Assembly (NCBI GenBank): GCA_024579835.1
Contig: CP102060.1
Span: 2,765,558-2,829,557 of the forward strand
Source of the DNA: Clostridiaceae bacterium HFYG-1003
GTDB taxonomy: Bacteria; Bacillota; Clostridia; Clostridiales; Clostridiaceae
Reading direction: 5' to 3'
DNA length: 64,000 bases
A program made the translations under genes and the position numbers. Below the pieces are notes generated by a model that was not told the DNA's origin, did not search any database, and worked only from the letters and a program-made list of their open reading frames with translations. Each line of letters begins with the position of its first letter. The stretch's first letter is position 1. Of the stretch, positions 35,154 to 45,553 are shown in pieces.

Positions 35154-37493
35154 ATGATGTTTAACAAAAGAGCACAGGAAATCATATTGAAAACGGCTCT
35201 TGTTTGTTCCGTCTCCGGTGCAGGGTACCTGGTCGGCGCACAGATCGAACCGCAAAAGAGCATCGTTTACGCGCAGACGGTCTATAAAACCACCGTGACC
35301 ACGAGCATGCGCCGCGGTATGCGCAATGATGAGACGCTGATTGTCAAAATACCCTCCCGTCAGGCCGTCGATATCCTGGGCGTCTATCAGAATGGCGCCT
35401 GGGCAAAAGTGCGTTGGAACAACCGGACCGGCTATATCCGCACGATGTATCTGACCAAGGCCCAAAGTTCAGGATCTTCCGCCGCTGCCTCACCGAAATC
35501 CGGTTCTTCTGTCCGCTCGGACGGATACCACATGTTTACGGCGGAGTCCGTGACCCTTCGAACATCAGCTTCCTCTTCCTCGGAAAAACTGACGGTGCTG
35601 AAACCGGGAACCGATTTCCTTCTTATCGACCGAAAAGGCTCCTACTATAAGATCTACGTCAACAAACGCTATGGCTGGATCCCAGTCAGTTCAGCCCGGG
35701 ACTACAGCAAGACTGGAAACAAATCCGAAACCAGTCAGTCCGCGAAGGAATCCACTTCGAAAAAAACTTCTAGTTCCGCCCAGTCTGTGAAGAGTGACGG
35801 CTACCATATGGTCACGCCAGGAACAGTCAATTTCCGGTCAGAGGCTTCCGCTGACAGCCGGAGGCTGGGTAGTCTCCCCGGCGGGAGCGATGTTCTCATC
35901 ATTTCCCGGAAGGGCGACTGGCTGAAAGTATATGTCAACAAACGCTATGGCTATGTCCATAAAAAAAACCTGGCGGATTACGGAACGTCAGCCGCTGACA
36001 AGGCGCTGGCAGCAAACCGATCCGATCAGAAGGACTCCTCATCGGAGAAGAAACCCTCAACCGGTGCAGGCCAGTCTGATTCGGGCAAAGGCCAGTCCAT
36101 CCAGTCCGATGGCTACCATATGTACGCCAAACGCCAGACAGTACTGAAGCAGGGAGCCGGTTCCTCATACAAGACCCGGACCACCGTGTCCGAGGGAACC
36201 GATTTTCTGATCATCGATCTGAAGGACGGCTGGTATAAAGTCCGCTACAACAAATCCTACAGCTGGGTGAAAAAATCAGATCTGACCGATTATACCAAAA
36301 GCAGTTCCTCAACCTCCGGCAGCGGTTCCTCCCAAGGATCCGGCTCTTCGCAGGACAGCTACCGCGGCGTCCATATCATGTCCACCAAACAGTCGGTGAA
36401 GCTGCTGGCAGGTCCCAACACGGACTTCAAGTCGAAGGCGACCCTGCCCAAAGGAACGGAAGTCACGGTCCTGAACGACTGGGGCTACTTCGTCAAGGTA
36501 AGCTACCAGGGCAAGGACGGCTATATCCACATGAAGCACCTCAAAAAAGCCCCAGGGTATACTTCTCCCGGCAGCAGCGGTTCCGGTTCAGGTTCCGGCG
36601 GCTCCGGCTCCGTCACCCCCAATGTCCAGACCCTGGGCGGCACCCGGTCCGACCAGGTGAAAATCAGCCACAACAAAAACTACAAGGATACTGACATCAA
36701 AATCAGCGGTTCCGTGAAGAATACCAGCGCGACCAAAGTCAGCGTATTCCTGAATGGCACGTACCTGAATCCTGGACGCCTCAGCGGTCAGTCCTTCAGC
36801 TACACCATTCCGTCCAATGTGACCCGTCCCGGCAGGAACGACCTGAGAATCCAGGTCGCGACCCCCGGCGGCCTCCTCTATCAGACCAGCACCTTCACCG
36901 TGACCAAGGTTCCCACCATCGTGGTGGATGCCGGCCACGGCGGACGCGATTCCGGAGCAGTCGGCAGTCTCAATGGCAAGGCAATCTATGAAAAAGACTA
37001 TGACATCAAGTTCGCCAGCAATTTGCGCGATGAACTGATCAAGCTCGGTTTCCGGGTTGTGATGACCCGCACCACCGACTATGATGTGCCTCGGGCCGAC
37101 CGGGCCTCACTGTCCAACCGCTCCGATGCCGACCTGCTGTTCTCTGTTCATCACAACGCCGGTTCCAGCACGGTATCCGGCGGGATGACCCTTTACCCCT
37201 CGACGAAAGCCAATCCTTCGACTCAGGCCGCCTTCAGCGAAAGCAGGAAATTATCCGAAATGATGAGCTCTGCTTATTCCAGCTCTGGCATGAACTACCG
37301 CGGCGCTTATCGGGACAAGGACATGTCCGGCGGTTCGCTCTACATGCTCCGCAATACCAACAGCAGATCCATCCTGACGGAAATCGGCTTCATCTCCCAT
37401 GCAGGTGATGTCAAAAAAATCATTAACCCCGCTTTCCAGCAGGAACTGTCAAAAAAACTGGCCAATCAAGTCTATAACTTCTTCTACAAGTAA
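35154..37493 (+). CDS. Secreted N-acetylmuramoyl-L-alanine amidase with five SH3-like domains
   Basis: 779-residue exported cell-wall hydrolase. After a signal-like hydrophobic N-terminus (residues 8-30, then AQ) come five bacterial SH3-type domains near residues 43-102, 124-183, 217-277, 320-380 and 403-466, separated by Ser/Gly/Lys-rich linkers, then a beta-rich domain (about 490-580) and a C-terminal Amidase_3 domain with the zinc ligands in VDAGHGGRDSGAVG, the glutamate in YEKDYDIKFA, the histidine in SVHHNAG and the catalytic glutamate in LTEIGFISH. Either ATG of the ATGATG start could be used. Domains 2-4 share the words DGYHM and YVNKRYG and look recently duplicated. Confidence 0.93.
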   Translation: MMFNKRAQEIILKTALVCSVSGAGYLVGAQIEPQKSIVYAQTVYKTTVTTSMRRGMRNDETLIVKIPSRQAVDILGVYQNGAWAKVRWNNRTGYIRTMYLTKAQSSGSSAAASPKSGSSVRSDGYHMFTAESVTLRTSASSSSEKLTVLKPGTDFLLIDRKGSYYKIYVNKRYGWIPVSSARDYSKTGNKSETSQSAKESTSKKTSSSAQSVKSDGYHMVTPGTVNFRSEASADSRRLGSLPGGSDVLIISRKGDWLKVYVNKRYGYVHKKNLADYGTSAADKALAANRSDQKDSSSEKKPSTGAGQSDSGKGQSIQSDGYHMYAKRQTVLKQGAGSSYKTRTTVSEGTDFLIIDLKDGWYKVRYNKSYSWVKKSDLTDYTKSSSSTSGSGSSQGSGSSQDSYRGVHIMSTKQSVKLLAGPNTDFKSKATLPKGTEVTVLNDWGYFVKVSYQGKDGYIHMKHLKKAPGYTSPGSSGSGSGSGGSGSVTPNVQTLGGTRSDQVKISHNKNYKDTDIKISGSVKNTSATKVSVFLNGTYLNPGRLSGQSFSYTIPSNVTRPGRNDLRIQVATPGGLLYQTSTFTVTKVPTIVVDAGHGGRDSGAVGSLNGKAIYEKDYDIKFASNLRDELIKLGFRVVMTRTTDYDVPRADRASLSNRSDADLLFSVHHNAGSSTVSGGMTLYPSTKANPSTQAAFSESRKLSEMMSSAYSSSGMNYRGAYRDKDMSGGSLYMLRNTNSRSILTEIGFISHAGDVKKIINPAFQQELSKKLANQVYNFFYK

Positions 37494-37548
37494 AGCAGAT
37501 CCATTGACTTAGATACTGGTCAATTTCCAGACCTGGATTTCAAATAAT

Positions 37549-37600
37549 CAACAAAAACATAAGTCTCACTCGAAGTCGAGTGAGACTTATGTTTTTGTTG
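37549..37600 (+). terminator. Terminator of the amidase gene
   Basis: Perfect 25-bp stem (37549-37573 with 37576-37600) ending in GTTTTTGTTG, 55 bases after the stop codon; it can serve both strands. Confidence 0.85.
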
Positions 37601-37727
37601 AACTTATATATTTTAGATGGCTTTCCCTTACAACCTGGATTCCCGGTTCACCTAACGAGGAATCCTTTGTATTTTCTCAAAAACTATTGATATCACTTAC
37701 TTTCTATCTATTAAACCTTGCGGTTAT

Positions 37728-37759
37728 CCTAGTTATGTGTTACACTATACATAACTAGG
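37728..37759 (+). promoter_or_regulatory. Hairpin covering the transposase ribosome site
   Basis: CCTAGTTATGT (37728-37738) pairs with ACATAACTAGG (37749-37759); the last two G of the stem belong to the AGGAGGG ribosome site of the transposase. This could keep transposase translation low, as in other elements that hide their start region from read-through transcripts. Confidence 0.6.
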
Positions 37760-37769
37760 AGGGCGTATT

Positions 37770-39380
37770 ATGGCCATGGTTAATCAGTTCGATAAGCGCA
37801 GCGGAATTACTTACGTTTATGAATCAGTTTCCCATTGGGATAAGGAAAAACAACAGCCTCGGTCCAAACGGTCGCTCATCGGCAAACGAGATCCGGTCAC
37901 CGGCGAAATCATCCCAACGGATGGACGGGGTAAAAAACGTCGGAACCCAGAGGCGGGTACAACTGAAGTCAAGCCTGGCCCTGTGCCCTTTACCGTAGCT
38001 GATCGTAAGTTCTACGGTGCCACGTATCTGTTGGATCAAATCGGAGACTCTCTCGGGCTTACAGAGGACCTCAAGGCTTGCTTTCCCTCTCTCTACAAGC
38101 AGATTCAATCCATCGCCTATTATCTGATCCTGGAGAGCGATTCCCCCTTGTTTCGATTTGAAAAATGGAGTACGCTCCACCGGCATCCCTATGGAGCCAA
38201 TATCCCATCTCAGCGCAGCAGCGAGCTGTTTGCGGGCATCTCGGAAGAGTCCAAACAACGTTTTTTCAGCTGTCTTGCCAAGCGCCATCAGCCCGATGAG
38301 TATTGGGCCTATGACACCACCTCGGTGTCGAGTTATTCCCAAACCCTTCGTCAGGTCCAGTACGGGAAAAACAAAGAAAATGACCCCCTGGCGCAGCTGA
38401 ACCTGGCCTTGGTCTTTGGACAAGACTCAGGGTTGCCGTTTTATTACAGAAAGCTCTCTGGCAACATTCCAGATGTCAGCACGATCAAAAATTTGCTGGC
38501 TGATTTCAAAGTGCTGGGCTTCGATAAAGTCAAGTTGGTCATGGACCGGGGATTTTACAGTGAAGCCAATATCAATGCGCTTCTTGGGGAGCGACTGAAG
38601 TTCATCATTGCCGCTGGCACGCATCTGGCCTATATCCGAAGACATATCGACGGGATCTATGACAGCATCCGATCCTTTGAAAACCTGGATGAGCAATATG
38701 GCTTATACTCCTCAACCATTCTGACTGACTGGGAGTTTCAAAAAGAACGCCCCAACAAGAAAGATGTCATCCGAGAAAAACGCCGGGTCTACCTGCACGC
38801 TTACTTCAACATTGAAAAATACGCGGATGAAGAAGCTCATTTTGATCGACGACTGCTGTCGATGAAGGGGGAAATCCTAAGCGGAAAACGTAATCCCGAT
38901 CATGAGACGTTCTACAAGAAATACTTTGAAGTGACAGATACCCCGGTAAGGGGCATTAAAGTTACCGTGAAAGAAGATGTGGTCAAACAGACGAAGCGCT
39001 ATTTTGGATTCTTTGCGCTGATGACCAATGAAAAGATGGATGCCATCACGGCTTTGACGCTGTATCGGAATAAAGATCTGGTGGAAAAGGCCTTCGGCAA
39101 TATCAAGGAACGGCTCAATCTGAGGCGACTCTTGGTTTCCTCAGAAAAAAGCCTGGATGGAAAACTCTTTGTGGCCTTCGTCGCGCTCATCTATTTGTCC
39201 TACCTCAAAAAGCAGATGCAGGATAAAGGAATGTTCAAAGATTACACAATGCAGTCTCTGCTGGACAAGCTGGACGTCATAGAGTGCTTTGAAAATCCAG
39301 GCCATGACTTGAGGGTTGGTGAGATTCTCAACAAACAGAAGTTGATCTATGAATTCATGGGTGTTGAGACCCCATCATAG
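37770..39380 (+). CDS. IS1634-family DDE transposase
   Basis: 536-residue transposase, apparently intact. The catalytic acid residues fit YDTTS (first Asp), VMDRGFYS (second Asp) and the NKDLVEKAFGNIKERLNLRRL segment (Glu), the pattern of the IS4-related IS1634 group, which has a long insertion between the last two. AGGAGGG stands 7 bases before the ATG, partly inside a hairpin. An ATG two codons on is also possible. Confidence 0.92.
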   Translation: MAMVNQFDKRSGITYVYESVSHWDKEKQQPRSKRSLIGKRDPVTGEIIPTDGRGKKRRNPEAGTTEVKPGPVPFTVADRKFYGATYLLDQIGDSLGLTEDLKACFPSLYKQIQSIAYYLILESDSPLFRFEKWSTLHRHPYGANIPSQRSSELFAGISEESKQRFFSCLAKRHQPDEYWAYDTTSVSSYSQTLRQVQYGKNKENDPLAQLNLALVFGQDSGLPFYYRKLSGNIPDVSTIKNLLADFKVLGFDKVKLVMDRGFYSEANINALLGERLKFIIAAGTHLAYIRRHIDGIYDSIRSFENLDEQYGLYSSTILTDWEFQKERPNKKDVIREKRRVYLHAYFNIEKYADEEAHFDRRLLSMKGEILSGKRNPDHETFYKKYFEVTDTPVRGIKVTVKEDVVKQTKRYFGFFALMTNEKMDAITALTLYRNKDLVEKAFGNIKERLNLRRLLVSSEKSLDGKLFVAFVALIYLSYLKKQMQDKGMFKDYTMQSLLDKLDVIECFENPGHDLRVGEILNKQKLIYEFMGVETPS

Positions 39381-39406
39381 TTATGTGTTCCGGGAATCCA
39401 GGTTAC

Positions 39407-39773
39407 AAAACTACTTCGAGAACAACGCGTCCAAAGTAACTTGATCAAACACCCCTGTATAAAACCATCTTGACTCCCATCAAGAGGATCAATACTTACC
39501 TGAACCTGCAACGGATCCTGGAACAATAACCTTGGATAAAATATAGCCTTGTCCAAATTCCATAGTATAACAAGAGTTTTTTTGATAGAAAAACTTGAAA
39601 TAGCAGGACAAAATAATCCTTGATTCACTCAAAATAAGTGAATTCAAGGGCTTTGCCATTTTTTATTCCCAGACTCATGAAATAGAGAGATCTACTTTGA
39701 AAATAGTGTGTCCAAAACAACTTGAACAATACCGCCAAGTCAGGGCTGTACTATTTATGCTGGAGCAATTTAC
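39407..39773. other. AT-rich relic-like spacer with degenerate direct repeat
   Basis: No gene is supported. Two similar blocks, GTCCAAAGTAACTTGATCAA (about 39429-39448) and GTCCAAAACAACTTGAACAA (about 39710-39729), lie some 280 bases apart in the same direction and may be remnants of insertion-sequence ends. Confidence 0.45.
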
Positions 39774-40199
39774 TTACTTAAAAAAGGAAATCAATGTATT
39801 AAGATCGTATACTCCAGAAGATTTTAGGTAAATACTGTCTTCCGTTACAATCGAATCGATCTGCTCCAAGAAGAATCCACTTTTCGATTTACTTGAATAA
39901 AATATCATTTCATATGGGAAACCAAAGTAACCTTTTGGTCGAGCGGATGAATACTTGAACTTTGATTGCTGAAGATAATTTATGACTTCACTTTTAGAAG
40001 CTTCATCCTCAATTGCATTAACCAATTTATGGCCATTATATAGCTCTATTTTAACAATCTCGGAAGCATTCATTCCTGTCAGATCCAGTAATGTAGCCGC
40101 TGGTTTCATATGATTCCACACATCGCCAGCTATTAAAAGAGCCAGCAAAACAAGAAGGGTAATTTTACCTATTTTCAATCGTCTTTTTGTTCGATCCAT
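39774..40199 (-). CDS. Membrane-anchored hypothetical protein
   Basis: 141-residue protein with a basic N-terminus and one membrane helix (IGKITLLVLLALLIAGDVW), the rest predicted outside. The extracytoplasmic part has alternating beta-like segments (IVKIELYNGHKLVNAIED, YEMIFYSSKSKSGFFLEQIDSIV). I do not recognise the family. Codon use and base composition are clearly more AT-rich than the surrounding genes, and it lies beside an insertion sequence, which suggests acquisition by transfer. Confidence 0.65.
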   Translation of the reverse strand: MDRTKRRLKIGKITLLVLLALLIAGDVWNHMKPAATLLDLTGMNASEIVKIELYNGHKLVNAIEDEASKSEVINYLQQSKFKYSSARPKGYFGFPYEMIFYSSKSKSGFFLEQIDSIVTEDSIYLKSSGVYDLNTLISFFK

Positions 40200-40658
40200 C
40201 TAATTACCGCCTCACATACTAAAATATCAGCTGCTTCATTAATCCACTTCCTGAGCTGTATGCCTTGCCATCAACTGAATTGGCTGCAGCATATCATTAT
40301 GGTAATATCGCATCTCAAGTTCCCACTCCCGGATCCCATGTTGAATGACATTATTGATGTTGCACATATCTCCATAGTATCAGTTTTCCATGAATATGCT
40401 ATTTTTGGGTGTTTTTTTCAGACTGTGACAATTATATTAATTAACTATAAAGTGGCTGCTGAAAAGATTAATCGGTTTTAGATTTTTTGTTCTGGTTGCT
40501 TTAGCCATGAACAGTTTCTATGATCGGTCATTGCTGAAAAATGATCATGTTGATCAGACTGCAAAACCCTGGCTTCGCAAATCTTGCGAAGCCAGGGTTT
40601 TGATTTTTCTTATGGTTGAAGCACGTTGTGCCTTGTTATGGAAAGGATTCCTGATAGA
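40200..40658. other. AT-rich spacer downstream of gyrA
   Basis: 459 bases without a supported gene, containing the gyrA terminator at 40562-40602 and the likely promoter of the 39774-40199 gene. Confidence 0.55.
40562..40602 (-). terminator. Terminator of gyrA
   Basis: Perfect 19-bp stem CAAAACCCTGGCTTCGCAA / TTGCGAAGCCAGGGTTTTG around a three-base loop, 56 bases after the gyrA stop. Confidence 0.85.
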
Positions 40659-43349
40659 TTATTCTTCCGGATTCTCTGGTTCTGAGTCTTCTTCGTCGGA
40701 TTCTTCGTCGGAATCTTCTTCGTCGAACAGGTCGTCAATCAGGCTGTCGGCATCCTCTTCCAGCTCATCTTCTTCGAGGGAGAGGAAATCGTCCTGCGGA
40801 TCCTGGTCTTCAAATTCATCCATATCCGTCAGTTCCTCGTTGTCAAAGTGCCGCTCATCGCGATCCAGCAGTTCTTCGGAGTCAATTTCCTCGACATCCA
40901 CTTCTTCCTCGCTCTCCTGGGCCTTCTTGATTTTAGCCATGGAGACGACGGTAGTTTCATTGATGTTCTTCATCAGGATGACGCCGGTGGCATCGCGTGA
41001 GGTGACCGCGATGTCGCTGGCTTTGATCCGGATGGCCACGCCATCGGAGTTGACCAGCATTACTTCATCCTCATCGTTGATGATGCGGGCCGCGGCGACC
41101 TTTCCAGAGCGGCTGGTGACTTTGTAGGCTTTGGTGCCGAGTCCGCCGCGGGTCTGCTGGCGGAACAAGCTGATGGGCGTACGTTTTCCCAGACCTTTTT
41201 CGGATACCAGCAGCAGCTTTTCACCTTCCACCGCAATATCCATCGTTACGGCTTCATCGCCCTTGCGCAGGCGAATGGCGCGAACACCGGAGGAATTCCG
41301 TCCCATGGGCCGGACATTCTTTTCATTGAAGCGGATGGCCATGCCGTTTTTCGTGACGAAAATCAGCTCGGCTGATCCCTTGGTTGCCTTGACGTGGAGC
41401 AGTTCATCCTCATCCCGCAGGCGAATGGCAATCAGGCCGTTCTTTCTGAGGTTGGCGAAATCCTTCAGCGGCGTTTTCTTGATGATGCCCAGCTTCGTTC
41501 CCATGACCAGGAAGCTGCCGTCATTGATGGAACCGATGGAGAGCACGCACTGAATGCGTTCGTCCGCTTCCAGGGGCAGCAGATTGATGATGTTCATGCC
41601 CTTGGCACTGCGTCCGGCATCCGGAATCTCATAGGCCTTCAGCCGGTAGACCTTGCCCCGGTTGGTGAAGAAGAGCAGATGGCGGTGGGTCGAGGTGATG
41701 AACACATTGGTGATAAGGTCATCCTCTTTCATGTTCATGGCCTGAATGCCCTTGCCGCCGCGGCGCTGCGCCGAGTAGGCGTCCGTGGTGATCCGCTTGA
41801 TGTAGCCCGAAGCGGTCAGGGTAATGACGACGTCTTCCTCGTTGATGAGGTCTTCATAGTCAATCTCATTTTCCTGCATTTCGATGGAGGTCCGGCGGGG
41901 ATCGCCGTATTTTTCCTTGATCTCGAGCAGTTCGGTGCGGATGACATTCAGCAGGATCGCCTTGTCTTCCAGGATTCCCATGAGGCGGGTCATTTCCCGT
42001 TGCAGTTCGTCAAATTCCTGCTGGATTTTGCCGCCTTCCAGCTGAGAAAGCCGGCGCAGCCGCATGTCCAGGATCGCCACGGCCTGAATATCACTGAGTT
42101 CAAACCGTTCGATCAGCTCTGACTTGGCAGCTTCGGTGCTGGTGGAAGCCCGGATGATCCGGATCACTTCATCGATATGATTCAGGGCGATCAGCAAGCC
42201 TTCCAGGATATGAGCCCGTTCCCTGGCTTTGGCCAGATCATACTGGGTGCGGCGGGTGACGACCTCTTTCTGGAATTCAAGATAATGATAGAGCATCTGC
42301 TTCAGGTTCAGCAGCTTGGGCCGCATGTCAACCAGAGCCAGCATGTTGACGCCGAAGGTATCCTGCAGCTTGGTATGCTTGTACAGCTGATTCAGGACAA
42401 TATGGGGATTGGCATCCCGCTTGATTTCAACAGAAATCAGCAGACCATTCCGGTCGGACAGATCTTCGATGTTCGAAATGCCGACGATCCGTTTTTCCTT
42501 TACCATCTCGGCAATGCTCTGCACCAGTTTGGCCTTGTTGACCTGATAGGGCAGTTCCGTTACTTCAATTCGGCTTCTGCCGTTCTTTTCCTCGACAATC
42601 TCAGCTCTTGCCCGGACCACCAGTTTGCCGCGGCCGGTTTCATAGGCTTCCCGGATGCCGGTAGTACCGTGAATGATACCACCGGTGGGGAAATCCGGTC
42701 CCTTGATGTAATGCAGCAGTTCCAGCACGCTGATGTCGGGCTGATCGATCATGGCGATGACGCCGTCGATGGTCTCACCCAGGTTGTGCGATGGAATATT
42801 TGTCGCCATGCCGACGGCAATGCCGACGGCGCCGTTGACCAGAAGGTTGGGGTAGCGGGACGGAAGCACGACGGGCTCTTTCTCATTGCCGTCGTAATTG
42901 GGCCGAAAATCAACCGTCTGCTTTTCAATGTCGCGGACCATTTCCACCGCCAGCTTGTCCATGCGGCACTCGGTATAACGCTGAGCCGCCGCGCCGTCGC
43001 CGTCAATGGAACCGAAGTTGCCCTGGCCGTCGACCAGAGGATAGCGGAACGAGAACGGCTGGGCCATACGTACCAGTGCGTCGTAGATGGAGGAGTCGCC
43101 GTGGGGATGGTATTTACCCATGACGTCACCGACGATACGGGCGCATTTCTTGTAGGACTTGTCCGGATACATGCCGGCTTCGTGCATTCCGAACAGGATG
43201 CGTTTATGGACGGGCTTCAGTCCGTCGCGGACATCGGGCAGTGCCCGGTCGACGATGACACTCATGGAGTAGTCGATGAAGCTTTTTTTCATTTCCTGGG
43301 ATAGCTCAATATCCTCGATATGACCCTGGTTATTTTCAAATTCGCTCAT
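40659..43349 (-). CDS. gyrA: DNA gyrase subunit A
   Basis: 896-residue type II topoisomerase breakage-reunion subunit. The catalytic tyrosine is Tyr125 in [10 protein letters not shown]; the quinolone region reads [17 protein letters not shown] with Ser86 and Asp90 at the positions equivalent to E. coli Ser83 and Asp87, so it looks wild-type. The C-terminal DNA-wrapping domain contains the GyrA box QRRGGKG and further repeats. The last 80 or so residues form an exceptionally acidic tail (Asp/Glu/Ser). It starts 10 bases after gyrB; the ribosome site is GGAGG. Confidence 0.97.
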   Translation of the reverse strand: MSEFENNQGHIEDIELSQEMKKSFIDYSMSVIVDRALPDVRDGLKPVHKRILFGMHEAGMYPDKSYKKCARIVGDVMGKYHPHGDSSIYDALVRMAQPFSFRYPLVDGQGNFGSIDGDGAAAQRYTECRMDKLAVEMVRDIEKQTVDFRPNYDGNEKEPVVLPSRYPNLLVNGAVGIAVGMATNIPSHNLGETIDGVIAMIDQPDISVLELLHYIKGPDFPTGGIIHGTTGIREAYETGRGKLVVRARAEIVEEKNGRSRIEVTELPYQVNKAKLVQSIAEMVKEKRIVGISNIEDLSDRNGLLISVEIKRDANPHIVLNQLYKHTKLQDTFGVNMLALVDMRPKLLNLKQMLYHYLEFQKEVVTRRTQYDLAKARERAHILEGLLIALNHIDEVIRIIRASTSTEAAKSELIERFELSDIQAVAILDMRLRRLSQLEGGKIQQEFDELQREMTRLMGILEDKAILLNVIRTELLEIKEKYGDPRRTSIEMQENEIDYEDLINEEDVVITLTASGYIKRITTDAYSAQRRGGKGIQAMNMKEDDLITNVFITSTHRHLLFFTNRGKVYRLKAYEIPDAGRSAKGMNIINLLPLEADERIQCVLSIGSINDGSFLVMGTKLGIIKKTPLKDFANLRKNGLIAIRLRDEDELLHVKATKGSAELIFVTKNGMAIRFNEKNVRPMGRNSSGVRAIRLRKGDEAVTMDIAVEGEKLLLVSEKGLGKRTPISLFRQQTRGGLGTKAYKVTSRSGKVAAARIINDEDEVMLVNSDGVAIRIKASDIAVTSRDATGVILMKNINETTVVSMAKIKKAQESEEEVDVEEIDSEELLDRDERHFDNEELTDMDEFEDQDPQDDFLSLEEDELEEDADSLIDDLFDEEDSDEESDEEDSEPENPEE

Positions 43350-43359
43350 TCCCTACCTC

Positions 43360-45282
43360 CTATAAGTCGATGTCGGCTTTGTTCGCGTTTTTTTCGATAA
43401 ATTCCTTGCGCGGTTCGACCTTCTCACCCATCAGGATGGTCAGGATCTCATCGGCCACCTTGGCATCGTCGACATTGGCGCGCTTCAGTGTTCTGCGCTC
43501 GGGATCCATGGTCGTCTCCCAGAGCTGGTGCTCGGACATTTCTCCAAGACCTTTGTAACGCTGGATTTCAAACTGGGTTTCCTTGCCACCCATTTCTTCC
43601 AGGATCTGATCCTTTTCAGCATCGTCATAGGCATAGCGATACGTCTTGCCCTTGGATACCTTATACAGCGGCGGCATGGCCATGAAGACGTGTCCTTCGT
43701 CAACCAGAGGACGCATATAGCGGTAGAAGAAGGTCAGGAGCAGTGTCCGGATATGGGCCCCGTCGACATCGGCATCAGTCATGATGATAATCCGGTCATA
43801 GCGGAGCTTGCTGCGGTCAAAATCATTGCCGATGCCGGCGCCAAAGGCAGCAACCATGTTCTGGATGGTTTCCGAGCTGAGGATGCGGTCCAGGCGCTGC
43901 TTCTCGACATTGAGAATCTTGCCCCGCAGCGGCAGGATGGCCTGGAAGCGGGAATCCCGTCCGGTCTTGGCAGTACCGCCGGCGGAATCTCCTTCGACGA
44001 TGTAGATCTCACATTCCTTGGGATCCTTGGAGCGGCAGTCTGCCAGTTTTCCCGGCAGCGTGGTGGATTCCAGAACGCTTTTTCGGGAAATCTCCCGGGC
44101 TTTGCGCGCCGCTTCGCGGGCGCGGGCCGCCATTAAGCTCTTGTCCAGAATCAGCCGGCCGATTTGGGGATTTTCCTCCAGGTACTCTGCCAGCTGGGCT
44201 GTGGTAATCTGGTCCACCGCGGTTCTGGCTTCGGAGTTACCCAGCTTCTGCTTGGTCTGTCCCTCGAACTGAGGCTCTTCCAGCTTGACGGAAATGATGG
44301 CGGTGAGTCCTTCCCGGACGTCCTCGCCGGTCAGTTTCTCGCCATCCTTGACATAGCCGAAGCGCTTGCCGTAGTCATTGATAACCTTGGTCAGGGCGCG
44401 CCGGAAGCCTTCCAGGTGCATGCCGCCCTCTTTGGTGACGATGTTATTGGCATAGGATGAGATGTTTTCCACATAGCTGTCCGTGTACTGGAGGGCCAGT
44501 TCCACTTCCATGGTGTCAAATTTCTCATCAACATAAATAATTTCCTGATGCAGCGGAACCTTGTTCCGGTTCATGTATTCCACGTATTCCCGGATTCCGC
44601 CTTCGTAGTGGAAGGACTCGCTGACCGGGCTGTCTTCCCGTTCGTCCGTGACTGTAATGCGCAGACCCTTGTTCAGGAAGGCCAGTTCGCGCAGCCGGGC
44701 AACCAGAATATCATAATCGTAGACCCGTTCCTCAAAAATCTGGTCATCCGCCTTGAAGGTGGTTTTCGTGCCATGACCCGTCGTGGTTCCAATCACCTGG
44801 AGAGGTTCCACCGGGAATCCTCGCCGGAATTCCTGCATGTGGACATGGCCGTCGCGGGATACTTCCACCCGCATGTACTGAGACAGGGCATTGACGACCG
44901 AAGCGCCGACGCCGTGAAGGCCGCCGGATACCTTGTATCCCCCGCCGCCGAACTTGCCGCCGGCATGGAGCACGGTGTGAATGACTTCAACGGTGGATTT
45001 CCCCAGTTTCTGGTTCATGCCTACGGGCATGCCGCGGCCGTCGTCCTGAACGGTAACCGAATTGTCGGGGTGGATATAGACTTCAATGTGCGTAGCAAAT
45101 CCGGCCAGGGCTTCATCGATGGAATTATCGACGATTTCCGTAACCAGATGGTGCAGCCCCACCAGCGAGGTGGAACCAATATACATACCGGGGCGCTTAC
45201 GGACAGCCTCCAGTCCCTCCAGGACCTGGATCTGGCTGTCGTCATACTGACCGGCCCGTTCCATTAACGTTTTATCTTCCAT
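43360..45282 (-). CDS. gyrB: DNA gyrase subunit B
   Basis: 640-residue ATPase subunit with the GHKL ATP-binding motifs ([37 protein letters not shown]), the transducer, and the Toprim domain ([24 protein letters not shown]). AGGAGG lies upstream of the ATG. Its start overlaps the remB end by 11 bases, and gyrA follows directly, the standard Firmicute arrangement. Confidence 0.97.
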   Translation of the reverse strand: MEDKTLMERAGQYDDSQIQVLEGLEAVRKRPGMYIGSTSLVGLHHLVTEIVDNSIDEALAGFATHIEVYIHPDNSVTVQDDGRGMPVGMNQKLGKSTVEVIHTVLHAGGKFGGGGYKVSGGLHGVGASVVNALSQYMRVEVSRDGHVHMQEFRRGFPVEPLQVIGTTTGHGTKTTFKADDQIFEERVYDYDILVARLRELAFLNKGLRITVTDEREDSPVSESFHYEGGIREYVEYMNRNKVPLHQEIIYVDEKFDTMEVELALQYTDSYVENISSYANNIVTKEGGMHLEGFRRALTKVINDYGKRFGYVKDGEKLTGEDVREGLTAIISVKLEEPQFEGQTKQKLGNSEARTAVDQITTAQLAEYLEENPQIGRLILDKSLMAARAREAARKAREISRKSVLESTTLPGKLADCRSKDPKECEIYIVEGDSAGGTAKTGRDSRFQAILPLRGKILNVEKQRLDRILSSETIQNMVAAFGAGIGNDFDRSKLRYDRIIIMTDADVDGAHIRTLLLTFFYRYMRPLVDEGHVFMAMPPLYKVSKGKTYRYAYDDAEKDQILEEMGGKETQFEIQRYKGLGEMSEHQLWETTMDPERRTLKRANVDDAKVADEILTILMGEKVEPRKEFIEKNANKADIDL

Positions 45283-45553
45283 GATTGGTCTCCTCCTGAT
45301 CGAAGGCGGACTGAGCCCGCCGGATTAAAGTCTGTGTCGAAATGGGTGACAGGTATACGATGGATTTATGATCCTTCTCGGCCACCACAAAGGACTTGGG
45401 CGGATCATCCGAAATCTGGTGGATAAAGCCCTCATCACCGGCTGTCTTTAAAAAAGACAGATTGTCTGAGGAATTGCCGTTGTTTTCCAGATTAAAGATC
45501 CCGATGATCTCCCGAAACTGGACCGATATATTTTCTCCCAAATGCAGGATCAT
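45272..45553 (-). CDS. remB: RemB/YaaB-like DUF370 protein
   Basis: 93-residue protein at the position of Bacillus subtilis yaaB (remB), between recF and gyrB. The N-terminal [22 protein letters not shown] and the [20 protein letters not shown] segment fit the DUF370 family, whose RemA/RemB members regulate biofilm matrix genes in Bacillus; its role in clostridia is not known. It overlaps recF by four bases (ATGA) and gyrB by 11. Confidence 0.88.
   Translation of the reverse strand: MILHLGENISVQFREIIGIFNLENNGNSSDNLSFLKTAGDEGFIHQISDDPPKSFVVAEKDHKSIVYLSPISTQTLIRRAQSAFDQEETNHGR

Larger units (their letters stand above)
37630..39406 (+). mobile_element. IS1634-family insertion sequence
   Basis: The element is bounded by imperfect inverted repeats: AACCTGGATTCCCGG at 37632-37646 and its complement CCGGGAATCCAGGTT at 39390-39404, with similarity continuing inward (TTCACCTAAC against AACACATAAC). 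It encodes one DDE transposase. Bases flanking the repeats do not form a convincing target duplication, so the exact ends are uncertain by one or two bases. Confidence 0.85.

Noticed and set aside
37627-39410. Target-site duplication of the insertion sequence
   Set aside because: The 5-6 bases outside the two inverted repeats do not match, so no duplication is claimed.
42177-43304. 375-codon open frame on the plus strand
   Set aside because: It lies wholly opposite gyrA and has no protein-like motifs or ribosome site.
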